Shown: positions 1 to 11,290, numbered from the stretch's first letter. The stretch is 64,000 bases of DNA from Lytechinus pictus (GCF_037042905.1 NC_087249.1:40135401-40199400), one strand, 5' to 3'. The notes: generated from the sequence alone by a model not told the origin. Numbers and translations: made by a program.

Positions 1-548
1 CCCAGGGGCTTACCGTGTTATTCACCATACCCACGGTAGTAGCGTGAAGTATGGTCTGAATAATTATCCGAATAAATAGATAAAACAGAAATTAAGCACT
101 TACCACGATTATATGGATGAAGGTCTAACGAGTGGCAGCTTCCTGACATCGAGGCACAGACTGGAACCTCAAAAAACGAAAAGTTCTGTCGCGGTAGCTC
201 TCCTTCTTTCAGAATTCATAGCAAAATGGCCGTTCGAGACCGGTACCGAGGGTGTAGGTCGCATGCGCGAATTTGACAAAGTCTATATGCGCTAGTGCTA
301 TTAGCCTCGGTCTCAATCGGCCATTTTGTTTTGAATTCTGAAAGAGGAGAGCTACCGCAACAGAACTTTTCGTTTTTTGAGGTTCCAGTCTGTGCCTCGA
401 TGTCAGGAAGCTGCCACTCGTTAGACCTTCATCCATATAATCGTGGTAAGTGCTTAATTTCTGTTTTAACTATTTATTCGGATAATTATTTAGACCATAC
501 TTCACGCTACTACCGTGGGTATGGTGAATAACACGGTAAGCCCCTGGG
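1..548. repeat. Large near-perfect palindrome (inverted repeat, arms ~243 bp, spacer ~60 bp)
   Basis: Bases 1-243 reappear as the reverse complement of about 305-548 with only a few mismatches, so the same 30-codon reading frame starts at 113 on plus and at 436 on minus. Each arm also carries a consensus splice donor (GTAAGT) pointing outward, at 446 on plus and 103 on minus. The central spacer holds a GCATGCGC (NRF1-like) core near 262-272, and each arm has an AAAATGGCC (YY1-like) motif beside it. It could be a foldback transposon or a mirrored divergent promoter with two first exons. The left arm begins at the window edge, so its true end is unknown. Confidence 0.85.
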
Positions 549-1589
549 CTCCGGCCCGCTGCGCAGGCCGGAACTCCCTGGGTTACACCAACACCAGATT
601 TCAACACTGTACTTGAAAATCATCCAATGACTGTTGCCTTGCCATTTGTATCGCATACTCGTTCCCACTCACACGTATTGCGAGGTTCGTATTAGTCACT
701 CACACAAGCTAATTACGTGGTTAGTTAGTATATTATACTGTGCAGTGACTGGTGTTAAGTACTACTTTACTACTACTTACAGTACACGAATATACTAGCG
801 TCGGACTGTACGCGCACAGAAGCTGACTCCGGGATCTTTCGGAGGGGATCAATGGTTGCAGTTACCGATTATCTGCAAGCGCAAAGAAAATTCCACTGTA
901 GATTGTAGGTCATAAATATGCAGCTTATAAGTACTGTTCCAGATCACTAGATATTCTGGAATTTAATATCCAGTCCAAATTCTGCCAGATTCTTCAAGTT
1001 CAAAATTGAAGGAAGCAGACTACACAGACATGAAAGAAGGAGTCCGACGTCGCGACTAATGCTGCGCATCAGAATAGTATGGTATTTTTAAATAGTCACA
1101 TTTGATGCTTGTATTTCCTTCTTCAATTTCTTCTAGTTATGTGACGGTAGGCCTATGACATATCTCGTACTTACTGTGAAAGGCCTAGCCAGCTGCAAAG
1201 GACGAGGGCGTTTCTGGAAATTCTGGTCTTGAACTACATTTTCTTTCTTGTTTTTCACCTTTATTTTCTATATTAATCGACACATTTGCATCCCCCGGTG
1301 CATGCAGCCTCTCTATTTTACCCATCTTTATTTTTGTTTTCCCCTTAGACTTAGTTTTAGTTCCTCTTTCCCTTCCCATTATTTTCCTTCTCTCTCGATT
1401 TATTTTCCCCTTATTGCTGGGGGATACCAAGGGTGACATGGATAGACAAGCAAACTTACTTGATCGACCCCCCCCCCTTGGCCCCATTGGAAATTATGCG
1501 AGTAGTCTTGTCTTGTCTTGGGTTAAGTCGGCATATGTAGACTTGCTGTACTCCGCCAACTTTATCAATTATCAATTCTCCAATGAACC
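549..1589. other. Intergenic, no gene recognised
   Basis: After a short GC-rich dyad at about 550-573 the stretch is ordinary intergenic sequence with pyrimidine-rich tracts (1240-1420) and a C-run at 1469. Short open frames on both strands overlap and show no recognisable domain. Confidence 0.6.
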
Positions 1590-2935
1590 AGTTTCTAACG
1601 TTCTCAACACTGTGTATATTATGCCGGGATATTATGATGACTGTCAAACAAATATCCAACAAACTATAGTTTCCAACATTGTGTCAATGTTAACTGTCAA
1701 CAACTCTCCAATAAACTATTCCAATTAAGCTGTCCACGTTGTGCCATTGTCCGTTGTTCAACAACTCTCCATCAAACTAGTTTCCAACTTTGTCAACGTT
1801 GTGCCATTGTCGACTGTCCAACAAATCTCCAAGAAAATAGTTTCCAACGTTGTTCCTTTGTCGGTTGTTCAGCAACTCTCCATCGAACTAGTTTCCGACG
1901 TAGTCAACGCTGTGCCTTTGTTGGCTGTTCAACACCTATCCAATCAAACACGCGTTTCCAACGTTGTGACGTTGTTGGCTGTCCAACAAATCTCCAACAC
2001 ACTAGTTTCCAATGTTGTGCCATTGTCTGTTGTTCAACAACTTTCCAACGTTGCCACCGTTGTGTCATCGTCGACTATCCTACTGATCTCCAATCTACCA
2101 GTTTCCAACGTTGTGCCAGTGTCAGTTGTTCAACAACCTCCCATCTAACTAGTTTCCAGCTTTATCAACGTTGTGTCATTGTATACTATATATCTAACTA
2201 ATCTCCAATCTACCAGTTTCCAACGTTGTGCCATCGTCGACTATCCAACAAATCTCCATCGAACTAGTTTCTAGCTTTGACAACGTTGTGCCATAGTTGG
2301 TTGTTCAACAACTTTCCATCGAACTAGTTTCCAACGTTGCCAACCTTGTGTCATCGTCGACTATCCGACTTATCTCCAACCTACTAGCTTCCATCGTTGT
2401 GCCATTATCGACTGTCCAACAACTCTCCAACTAACAAGTTTCCAACGTTTCCAACGTCGTGTCATTGTTGATTGTTCAACAACTTTCCAGCGAACTAGTT
2501 TCCAACGTTGCCAACGTTGTGCCTTTGCTGACTGTCAACAACTATCCAATCAAACGTGTCTCCAACGTTGTGACATTGTCGACCGTCCAAAAAATCTCCA
2601 ACAAACTAGTTTCCAACTTTGTCAACGTTGTGCCATTGTCGGTTGTTCAACAACTTTCCAGCGAACTAGTTTCCAACGTTGCCAACGTTGTGCCTTTGCT
2701 GGCTGTTCAACAACTATCCAATCAAACGTGTTTCCAATGTTGTGACATTGTCGACTGTCCAACAACTCTCCAACTAACAAGTTTCCAACGTTGCCAACGT
2801 CGTGTCATTGTTGATTGTCCATCATCTTTCCATCAAACTAGTTTCCAACGTCGATTCAACGTTAATCCATCAAGTTTTTCCAACGTCCAACGACTTTCAA
2901 GTTTCCAACGTGGAGCCAACGTTGGCTTGTTACCT
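1590..2935. repeat. Degenerate minisatellite, roughly 45-60 bp units
   Basis: Units built around GTTTCCAACGTTGTGCC, TTGTC(G/T)GTTGTTCAACAA and CTCTCCATC(A/G)AACTAG recur some two dozen times with variable spacing. Two plus-strand frames (1741-2148 and 2459-2944) read through the repeats as VSNVVPLSVVQQLS-type peptides. Stop codons and frame changes between unit groups argue that this is non-coding tandem DNA rather than a repeat protein. Confidence 0.8.
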
Positions 2936-2939
2936 GGGT

Positions 2940-3640
2940 ACTAACGAACAGCCTTAAGTTACTCTTGTCTGGCCTATTGGTTCCTGACCCAAACTGCAAC
3001 AGTCTGAGCAATGCAGTCTTGTAACCATGGTAATATTGACCCACTTGAGTGATGACATACTAATTCACTACTCAAAACATTTCTATTGCAATAATATTGT
3101 TACCAAGTACATGTAGCAACTAAAACAGGCACTTTTCCTCTCAAAGGCATTTTAGTTTCTCTGCAAAAATAAAATCATAGGCTAATATATTTGCTGTATG
3201 ACTAAGATTATTTTATCTCAAAAGGTATATTTAAAGACAAGCAATTTATTACACACAGTCCGTGAAAGACTAGAGGGTTGGTTAGTTCGATCCCCTTTGA
3301 AGAAGGATCAAACGCATCTTGTCAGAGATCAATCAGATAGATATTGTGAAATATGTAAGTTTCTTTGACATTTAAATGTTAATTCCATGGATTCCTTGAT
3401 TTTCATTGGCTGTTGAGCGCTGTTACCATAGCAACAAGGCAGACGATTCTCGCGTGAAGATGGTTCTCTGGGCCCTAGCTGAAGCACGTCACCCCTGGCC
3501 GGGGGCCAAGCTAGGAAACGCTCTTACACAGAGATACTGCAGGAGTAATGATCTTCGATCAAGAAAAACGAATCAGCTACAGCAACTGTATCCTCGATTT
3601 CATACCACAATATCTCATCATAAAACATCGGCGATGTAAT
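2940..3640. other. Intergenic, with a short dispersed-repeat fragment
   Basis: No gene is recognised. Around 3378-3440 lies a fragment (ATTCCATGGATTCCTTGATTTTCATTGGCTGTTG) whose relatives occur at about 15728-15760 and, in the other orientation, at 20665-20690. This marks it as a dispersed repeat. It lies downstream of the minus-strand GPCR, and a TTTATT (AATAAA on minus) at 3245 could serve as that gene's polyadenylation signal. Confidence 0.5.
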
Positions 3641-3641
3641 T

Positions 3642-4823
3642 TCAGCGACGGCGTTTCAGTGTGTTCTTTAAAATTTGTTTGAAAGGTTGAATTGTGAAGT
3701 AATACACGATGATGTTAACTCCTCCATTGAAAGATACAAGCGCGTTAGACAATGTTACTACATGAGGGCTCACACTACGACCAGTTACAGTGACGTAAAG
3801 AGTCAGGAAGAATATCGGAAGATAGGAGAAGAAAAAAAGGCATGTAACGATAAGAGGTGTACGAAGAATTCGTAGGTTCTTGCGCAACACGGATGCCCCG
3901 ACCGGATTCGACGAGTGTGGCTCTTGCCTCTGGGTTGATGAACCCTGATGGGAACGACCGTTGTGTAATCCATGAACATGCACTTCTGCGCTGATACTCC
4001 TGATGCCATTTCCCACTTGTCCACCATCTGAATCTACCCGTGCCAATGGATGAGGGGAGATGCCATTGCCGGTGGTTCCTACCTCCAAATGATCGTTTCT
4101 GAATCTATGTACTCGGATTCTATTCAAATGTCTCATGGATATTTTGACGATGTGGACGTACTGAAACAGAAGGAAACCCATAACCAACCACGCCATCCCA
4201 AATATACTGAAAGAATACGTTGCAAACGCTTCCACGGTAAAGTCGATAGCGCAAATTTTCAACTCCGGTGAAACTGCCCTGATGACCTGGACCGAGTCGG
4301 GTTTGGTGAAGATGAAAAGAATCATCATGGCGAAGTGGAGAGTGGTGAGGAGGACAGATGCAAAGACGAGGCGATTGTGAGTGGCTATCCGGGAATGGAG
4401 CATCGGTTTTACAATGAACATGTACCGGTCCGTGTTCAAGAGTGCGACGTGGAGAACACTGACACCGATCAGAGAAGTGGCCAAGAATCCTGTCACTCTG
4501 CAGAAAGTCATCCTTCCGTCCTCCCATCGGGTGAGTTCTCCCGTTATTTCAGCGAGTAGTCCAACGAGGCATATTGCTGAGAACGCTGCATCGACGACGG
4601 CCTGCGCAATCAAACAGACCTTACTAGAATCTGCCATGTCCGTCGAGGAGATCTTCGGTACAACTTTCATGATCATCAAGTTCCCCAACAGTGATAGGAT
4701 GCCATGGAGGCCTGGGAAACAATTTAGTATAAGTGACGATGGAGATGGATCGATGGGTGTGTGCGACATATTGCTAGGAGTAGACATATGCATCGGTCCG
4801 AGAAGGGGAATTGGATCCTCCAT
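3642..4823 (-). CDS. Rhodopsin-like (class A) G-protein-coupled receptor, intronless
   Basis: A 393-aa intact frame with seven hydrophobic segments, so a plasma-membrane receptor is predicted. Landmarks seen: N-glycosylation site N18-M-S in a short extracellular N-terminus; TM1 with G47-N48; TM2 with D78; C108 at the top of TM3 paired with C191 in loop 2; the TM3 end with D132-R133-Y134; a long Ser/His/Gly-rich third loop (about 241-310); TM6 with C328 and P336; a basic C-terminus. Two class A hallmarks are altered: TM6 lacks the usual CWxP tryptophan (FFFSYLP) and TM7 has N370-I-I-V-Y374 instead of NPxxY. The first ATG is used; M11 and M13 are alternatives. The ligand cannot be inferred. It resembles the lineage-expanded orphan receptors of echinoderms, but that is an inference. 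Confidence 0.9.
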   Translation of the reverse strand: MEDPIPLLGPMHMSTPSNMSHTPIDPSPSSLILNCFPGLHGILSLLGNLMIMKVVPKISSTDMADSSKVCLIAQAVVDAAFSAICLVGLLAEITGELTRWEDGRMTFCRVTGFLATSLIGVSVLHVALLNTDRYMFIVKPMLHSRIATHNRLVFASVLLTTLHFAMMILFIFTKPDSVQVIRAVSPELKICAIDFTVEAFATYSFSIFGMAWLVMGFLLFQYVHIVKISMRHLNRIRVHRFRNDHLEVGTTGNGISPHPLARVDSDGGQVGNGIRSISAEVHVHGLHNGRSHQGSSTQRQEPHSSNPVGASVLRKNLRILRTPLIVTCLFFFSYLPIFFLTLYVTVTGRSVSPHVVTLSNALVSFNGGVNIIVYYFTIQPFKQILKNTLKRRR

Positions 4824-5580
4824 CGTAAAACAATCAGGTTATGACGCTTTTTCCCCTCAAGATATACCATGTATACGTTGGCGTAAAAGCTAGCTGCAGC
4901 AGGCCCGATGCACTCATTGTTTCCCATACACATTCAAAAGATTATTCCGACCAGATATTCCTCGTCTCTTTTACGCGGAAACCCAGTAATTTTATTCATT
5001 TGGTAAAATTATGGACCATATATAGTTACAATAACTTTGAAGAATACCAATCATGCTGAAATAAATTGATTGAATAAAGGCGATATCGTCGGCGAATACT
5101 TAGGAGAGAGGCAAATGCATTTCTTCTGAAGTCCAAGTGTTCAGAAGGTTGTGCAATGATACACCTACGTACAATGCGCTCTGATTTGTTATAACAACTA
5201 TGTGTATGCTCATTAGCTCGTTGAAGCGAAGAGTGCGAAGTAAAGATGCTTTTAAGAATGGCCAATCTTCCCCAGTCATCCTTTGTCACGGAAGAGTGAA
5301 GAAAAGAGAACTCAAATAATGGTTCATTATTTTTCATCGAGTAATAGTTTCGATTTTGACAGTGAATGGTGAACTAGGGGTTATTGTGGATTTAGTGACA
5401 AGATAGATTGAACTTCTCGTGTTCTAATCAAGCTAATTGATCGGTTGTTAGCTCTAATGTGGAAGGTGTGGCAAAAAGTGAAAAAGATTGACACCACCCA
5501 ATCCTCGATTAAGGAAGGCCGAGATTAAAACACATAAAAAATCATAGAGATGACATAACAAATCTTTCCCTCAAGTCTAC
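4824..5580. other. 5' flank of the GPCR gene; no further gene seen
   Basis: Ordinary AT-rich sequence with overlapping short frames on both strands and no domain. It must contain the GPCR promoter and 5' untranslated region, but no clear TATA or initiator decides a start. Confidence 0.4.
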
Positions 5581-5960
5581 AAATGCAGGCACGAATCCAG
5601 TGGGGGGAGGGGGGTGTGAGGCCGGGCCGACCCCCTATTTGGGGGCAACCTGCAGATGTTTTTAACTTGAAAGAAACGCTCAAAAGCAGAAAGGAAAAAA
5701 AAGTAAGATTGGAGGTATATATAATACCCATGTTTAATTTACGGCCTCGTAACGGCCGGCCCGACCCCCATAGGCCTACTCGCAGTGGCACCGTATTCTG
5801 TTGGTTTACATGTACGCAAACATACCGCACCTGCGCGCCCATCAAAAACATTATCCTGCACATTGGTTTCCTGCACGCCATCAACGGCCGAGTAGATCTG
5901 CATAGGAGGATTACCATATGCGCTCAGGCAGGCCATCATACACAAACCAGCTAGCTAGCT
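5581..5960. repeat. Dispersed-repeat remnant with G/C-run borders
   Basis: Begins with an AATCCAGTGGGGGGAGGGG-type border like those of other repeats in the window (for example 22233 and 31720). Frames of 123-130 aa on both strands overlap each other fully and contain no recognisable domain, so they are not called as genes. Confidence 0.4.
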
Positions 5961-5999
5961 TCTACATGTTTGAATATTCTGCAATTACAGATTTGAAGT

Positions 6000-6549
6000 G
6001 GGCTTTGGTCCGGGGGGGGCACTTCCATTGACGAGTGGATACCATGGGCGACCATGGGGTCTCGAAAAGCACCCTAAACACGTATTTTCCATATTCTGAA
6101 AATGCACCCCTTAACAAGTATTGGCGTGTGAAACCATACCCTTAACAAGTATTGGAAACAAAACGACACTCTTGGCAAGTATTCCCTGAATTGAACCCCT
6201 ATGCCACGGACCTTTACCTATACATCATTGGGTTTAGTACAGCCCGACCACCTCCCCACACCTCGTACAAATCGTACTCTTAACACGTAGTGATGACTCT
6301 GGGGCAAAAAGTACATCCTTTATAAAACATTTTAGTCTGAATTTTTTATACCCTCGCAAAATGGACCCTTAACAAGTAGCTTTCCTATCAAAAATAGATA
6401 CCCTTTTTTCATTATTTTAGTGTTTATGACACCCTTATTACGTTACGTACGTAACGTACCCTATCTTGAAAAAGACATCCTTTTTACGTGTTTTTTTTGG
6501 TCGCGCATGGTATCCACTCGTCAATGTAAGTGGCCCCCGGGGCTTTGGT
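6000..6549. mobile_element. Non-autonomous DNA transposon with ~40-bp TIRs and 10-bp target duplication (copy 1)
   Basis: Terminal inverted repeats read CACTTCCATTGACGAGTGGA... at 6020 and its reverse complement ending at about 6535, both continuing into G/C runs. GGGCTTTGGT flanks both sides (6000-6009 and 6540-6549), a convincing 10-bp target-site duplication (9 bp if one G belongs to the element). The interior holds repeated CTTAACAAGTATTGG units and no transposase. A related copy lies at 37846-38434 in inverse orientation. A 9-10 bp duplication fits the Mutator superfamily; that assignment is an inference. Confidence 0.8.
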
Positions 6550-7669
6550 GGAATAATAACCACCCGGAACAATCATTTTCTGTTGAGAGGCTGTAATAAA
6601 TCTGTCATTTTGTTAAAAATCTACATGAAGAAAACTGATCCAGACATGTAGTACTGATGGTTATATACTGATATGATGATGGTGGTGATAATAATAATAA
6701 TAAATATTTTACTGTTCAAGAATTCAGAAACAGAAATTCTCGTAGTAATCATCTAGTTAAATACGCATCTTGTTGAGGATCACAAACATTGCCCAGAATG
6801 TTCATTTTCCTGAACAAAATACATTTGATTATTAAAAAAAGCTCGCGCTTTGCGCTCGCAATATTTAAATATGGCTTATGGGATTAAATATATTTTATTG
6901 GCGAAAGCTGGATCCGCCCCTGAAATGGTTTAGTCTTTTTCCTATTTACGTAAATACATGTATATATGATTTAATTTCCTTGAAATAATAACAATCATAT
7001 AAGTAAACTAATGTTTAGACTAATTGGTAGTGAAGGGAGTATGTATAGATGGCTGTTCGAGTTCGGGTATAACAGAGCAGATAATGAGTGGCTATAATAA
7101 TAGACATCTAAATAAACTCTATGCTGAAGTAGCCATGTTACTCAGGGACTCCACGGACTCAATTAAAATCAGACAATGGTATTCCTGAAAACCAGCACAA
7201 TTAGACTTAATTTTCGATCAAATTTCGAAGCCTAAGCATATTCCCTTGTGGTCAATGACAGTGTTAATCCGACACGATGAAAATCAAGAGACAGAATTTT
7301 AATGGCGGCCCTTGAGTATTTTAATTAGTTATAAATTTATATAAGGAGCAAAACGAGCTAAAGAAAATCATTGAAAATTGTATTTAGTGATTAAAATCAA
7401 TTGATACTGTTGCATAAATGATAAACTGTTATCATTATTTCGTGTTATCATTGTATGTACCATGAAACAAGATTGTCATGTCAACTCAATTCAAATTCAA
7501 ATAATTTTTTTTTAAATCAATTTAGTATTTGCAGTGGTGTTAAATGATTAACACGACTAAGGCTTCTCTATAGCTTTTTAATATTATCTCTTCCCTGTCC
7601 CTCCCCATTTTAATCCCTCCCTCTCGCTTTCTTGACGACTTGAAATATTAGAGTGGAGCCCTACTGGAA
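6550..7669. other. Intergenic, nothing recognised
   Basis: AT-rich sequence with a short (TAA)n run near 6690. A GCTGGATCCGCCCCTG repeat border sits at about 6907, similar to the borders of the element at 22233-22485. No coding exon was found. Confidence 0.5.
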
Positions 7670-7850
7670 AGAACGCACTCAGTGTCCCACAGTGTAGTCC
7701 AGTCATTCTAGCCCAAATTTTGACCAAACTTGGAACAAATTGCAACATAATTTTTTTCACCACAATGCATTTCTGTAAGGTCCCTAGTACAACATACTAA
7801 AAGTCCCAAACTATCTGAATAGGGTAAAGGCATCTAATTTGCATAAATCC
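7670..7850 (-). repeat. Dispersed repeat, inverse partner of 11115-11290
   Basis: The reverse complement of this stretch matches 11115-11290 through shared blocks such as TGCAAATTAGA, CCCTATTC, GGGACTTTTAGTATG and TTGCAATTTGTTCCAAGT, in the same order and spacing. The pair flanks about 3.3 kb containing two other repeat systems. Confidence 0.7.
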
Positions 7851-8267
7851 AAGATGGCTGCCAAAATTAATTGATATGCCTTATCCTTAATATTTTTTGC
7901 ACAGATAATGTGAAAATCTTGAAATGAATATGCAATTCACGATGATTAAGATATTATATATCGATTGCAATCGTTTTCTGGACTCTCCGGTTAATATTTT
8001 TCGAAAAATGTGAAAATTTATGCCAAAATTTCCATGTTTTCTGTCAAAAATTTGCATGTGCGTTGATATCTTTCTGTTTTATTATTAGCATAAACAATTA
8101 ATGCATAATATCAGCATTCGACAAGAAAGGGGATATATCATCGAGAAAATTGATATGCTTCATAACGATATTAATGTCTTAACTTGCTTAGATTGAGGGC
8201 AAATACATCCGAATGTATTACTCGATATTGCAATAAAGTGACACCAAAAACCAACATCCGTGTCTTA

Positions 8268-9166
8268 GGCTGCGTTTATGCGACCTCAAGCCAGAATCAT
8301 GATTTGAATCATGATTCAAAACACAAACATGAATCACAATATCACAGAATCAGCGTTTAGACGACCTTCATTCCAATGCTGTTTCTCCTCAGATTCGGGC
8401 CAATCCAGTGCGCATCACTAGTGCGCAGTTTGACAGACGAAGTTTTTCGCACGTGTTTCGGCTCTCGAAAAATATTTTGCTTCCAGAATTTAGTCTATAC
8501 CTCATTTTGTTTACTTCTATCATATAGGGTTCATATGCTTCTATTCATCTTGTTAATTTATCCAAAATGGTGTTCGGAAGTGAATTTCAGCGTAGATCCA
8601 ATTTAATATTGATACTGTATACTCAACAACAACTGAGATCATTGTCTGCTGGGGCCCGTTGCAGAAAGAGTTGCGTTTAAACGCAAGCCAAAAAATCAAT
8701 CGCAAGTCCCAAATGCGCGCTGTTGATTGGTTGAATATCAAGTTGCGCGTGATTTTTAGAGCGATTGATTGCAACTCTTTCTGCAACGGGCCCCAGTTAA
8801 TTTACTAGAACTTGAAGTTGAAGACATGACCAAACAATGAAAAGTAGTGGACGATGCGATGACCAACACAGAACTTGAACATGACAAGAAATGCATGCGT
8901 AGTACATAATCATGTACAAACAATATATAGGGCGCCTTGAGCTTGGCAAGAGTCAAACCGAAAGTAGCCCGACACAACAGTGAGGTCATAGAATCATGAT
9001 TGTAATCACGATATCGTTTATTCGAACATTTTCGTACGTGATTCTGCAGAAACGTCTATCCAAACGCCCCTTTTTTCGTGTTTCATGTTTGTGATTCTAA
9101 TCTGCAGAATCATGATTTGATTCAGATCATGATTCTAGGGTAAAAAAGTGGCGGATAAACGCTCCC
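8268..9166. mobile_element. PIF/Harbinger-like non-autonomous element, TTA target duplication
   Basis: Bounded by TTA at 8265-8267 and 9167-9169. Termini are GGCTGCGTTTATGCGACC on the left and the near-complement GGCGGATAAACGCTCCC on the right. Sub-terminal blocks rich in AATCATGATT are also inverted copies of one another. A TTA duplication with GG-starting TIRs is typical of PIF/Harbinger. There is no transposase. A second terminus of the same family is at 33770-33866. The element is itself interrupted by the hairpin repeat at 8650-8796. Confidence 0.8.
8650..8796. mobile_element. Short hairpin MITE nested inside the Harbinger-like element
   Basis: GGGGCCCGTTGCAGAAAGAG at the left is matched by its reverse complement CTCTTTCTGCAACGGGCCCC at the right, around a centre of about 100 bp rich in CAATCG/GATTG. 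Other GGGCCC-bordered MITEs of similar style occur at 35370-36190 and 54690-54830. Confidence 0.85.
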
Positions 9167-9499
9167 TTAGTCACACTTTTGATATCGACTACAACGCGAT
9201 CGCTGGCATGCCTTTAAAGAGATAACAATAGATTAAATCGGTCTTGCCTCGCCTTTGTTGGTGTGACTAACACGCATAAGTATGCGTATAGCGATAGAAA
9301 GGTTATATTACTTAAATTGATATATGGGCAAAGGGCTTTTTCTAAAAATCAAAGCAACTTTTATGTTTATGAAATATCTTGGAAAAGTTAGAGGATGCAT
9401 TGCTCTGCATGCTGCATGCAATTACGTTCAAGAACATTAAAATATAGTCCCGCAATAGCCTGTCGAATGTACTCCCCTTATCCGTAAAATATTGGAGCC

Positions 9500-10720
9500 C
9501 CTAATGTGACAAAGTGGTGTTTTGCTACGGAGAAAAACAACTTTTATTGTATTGAAATCACTTAGAGGCAAAAGAGTAGGCTTTTTTCTATCAATTACAT
9601 ATAAAGAAGTGATGGCACAGCAAATCCTACCCCCTCAGCGGTATGCCGAAGTCACCAACCCCTTTTTGTACTTTGCCCATAATTTTCTTGGAAAATTCGC
9701 CATTTTTAGCCACATTGAGGCAAAAGGCGTTTCCCCTTTGCAATAAACCACTTTTATTGTTTTGTGTAGCTCTTGGGGATGAAAAATTGATTTTCCTCAA
9801 TCAGCTAAATATAAAGAAGTGCTGGCACAGCAAAGCATCCCCTACGGGGTTTGCCAAACTTACTCAACCCTTTTCCATATTTTGCCAATTTATGGAAAAA
9901 TCTATAAATCCAGAGCCCTCATTGAGGCAAAAAGATGTTTCTGCTAAAGTGTAAGCCACTTTTATTTTTTTAAAACCACTTGGAAACGAAAGAGTAGCCT
10001 TTCCTCTATCGTATAAAAAAGTGCTGGCATATCAAAGCCTTCATCCTTCAAGCTGCTGCCGAATTCACCCCACCCCTTTTGCGTATTTTGCCAATTTGTT
10101 GGAAAAAATTGTCATTTTGGAGTCCCATTGAGGTAAAAGGCATTCCCCCTTTGCAGTAGACCACTTCTATTGTTTTTAATCACTCGGAGAAAACAAAATT
10201 AGATTTTCCTCTATCAGCTACATACAAAGAAGTGCTTGCACAGCAAACCCTAACTCTAAGGGGTTGGCCGAAGTCACCCACCCCTTTTCCATATTTTGCT
10301 TATTTATGGAAAAATCTACCAATTCGGAGCCCTCATTGATGCAAAAATGTTTTTCTGATAGCAAACCTCTTTCATTGTTTCTTAACCACTTGGATATAAA
10401 AAAGTAGATTTTCCTCTATCAGCTACATATGAAGAAGTGCTTGCTCAGCAAAGCCTAACCCCTCAGGGGTTCCCGAAGTCTCCCCACCCTTTTTGCCTAT
10501 TTTCCCTCTTTATTGAAACAAAATCGCAGTTTTTGACCCCCCCCCATTAAGGCAAAAGGCATTTCTGCTATATGGTAAAGTCACTTCTATTATTTGAAAC
10601 CACTTAAAGATGAATAGGTTTCGTCTCTCAGCGCATCGACCCCTTCCCTCTTCAGGGGCTCCAAATTGACAGATTTTCCTACGAATTGGTAAAATACGGA
10701 AAAAGGGGCAAGTGACTTCG
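9500..10720. repeat. Diverged tandem array, ~208-bp unit, about 6 copies
   Basis: Blocks CCACTTTTATTGTTTT, AAAGAAGTG(C/A)TGGCACAGCAAA, CC(T/C)CAGGGG and CCAACCCCTTTTT recur in order. The CACTTTTATT block is found near 9537, 9748, 9957, 10160, 10366 and 10573, giving a period of 206-211 bp. Copies are well diverged, so the array is old. Confidence 0.85.
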
Positions 10721-11114
10721 GTAGTATAATAGTAGTATAATAGGATGTGGCAGGTCTAATAGCTTCATTTCATTTTTCTTTTGAACTCTGAGATCGAGCA
10801 GGCAGAAAATGTCATTATTTGGTGTACAACGTTATGTGACTAGCATATGATAGTTTCCGTGCCTAGACATTTCATGTTAAACAATTAATACAGTCCAAAC
10901 ATAATCGAATTTATGCATTCAATAATTAATAGTAACAGTGTTCCTGTAGTATAATTCTTTGCTTACTGATATTTATGATATAGCTATAGTTTGAGGAGGC
11001 CAATGTTTGTAGTAGTACGAGTCCGGAATTGATATGATTTGCAATCGGGTCTGAGTACATAGTATACACTGGCGTCGTCTGCTACGTAAACTAAATGAGC
11101 GAATATGACCAAAA

Positions 11115-11290
11115 CTAACCATTATGTGTATGCAAATTAGAACACTTTCCCCTATTCGGATTTTCTGGGACTTTTAGTATGGTCTTCTATGGACTTAAAG
11201 AAATGTTTTGCATTGGAATAAATTCTGTTGCAATTTGTTCCAAGTGAAAAGTTAAAATGACTGGATTAGTGTGTGCCACAATGTTCACAA
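11115..11290 (+). repeat. Dispersed repeat, inverse partner of 7670-7850
   Basis: Matches the reverse complement of 7670-7850 block by block. It runs directly into the diverged start of the satellite array at about 11275. Confidence 0.7.

Noticed and set aside
3406..3639. 77-aa plus-strand frame downstream of the GPCR
   Set aside because: No domain or splice support; its start overlaps a dispersed repeat fragment.
4120..4893. Frames of 135 aa (minus) and 170 aa (plus) inside the GPCR region
   Set aside because: Shadows of the intact 393-aa GPCR frame; no domain of their own.
5525..5954. Frames of 130 aa (minus) and 123 aa (plus)
   Set aside because: They overlap each other on opposite strands in repeat-derived DNA with G-run borders; no recognised domain.
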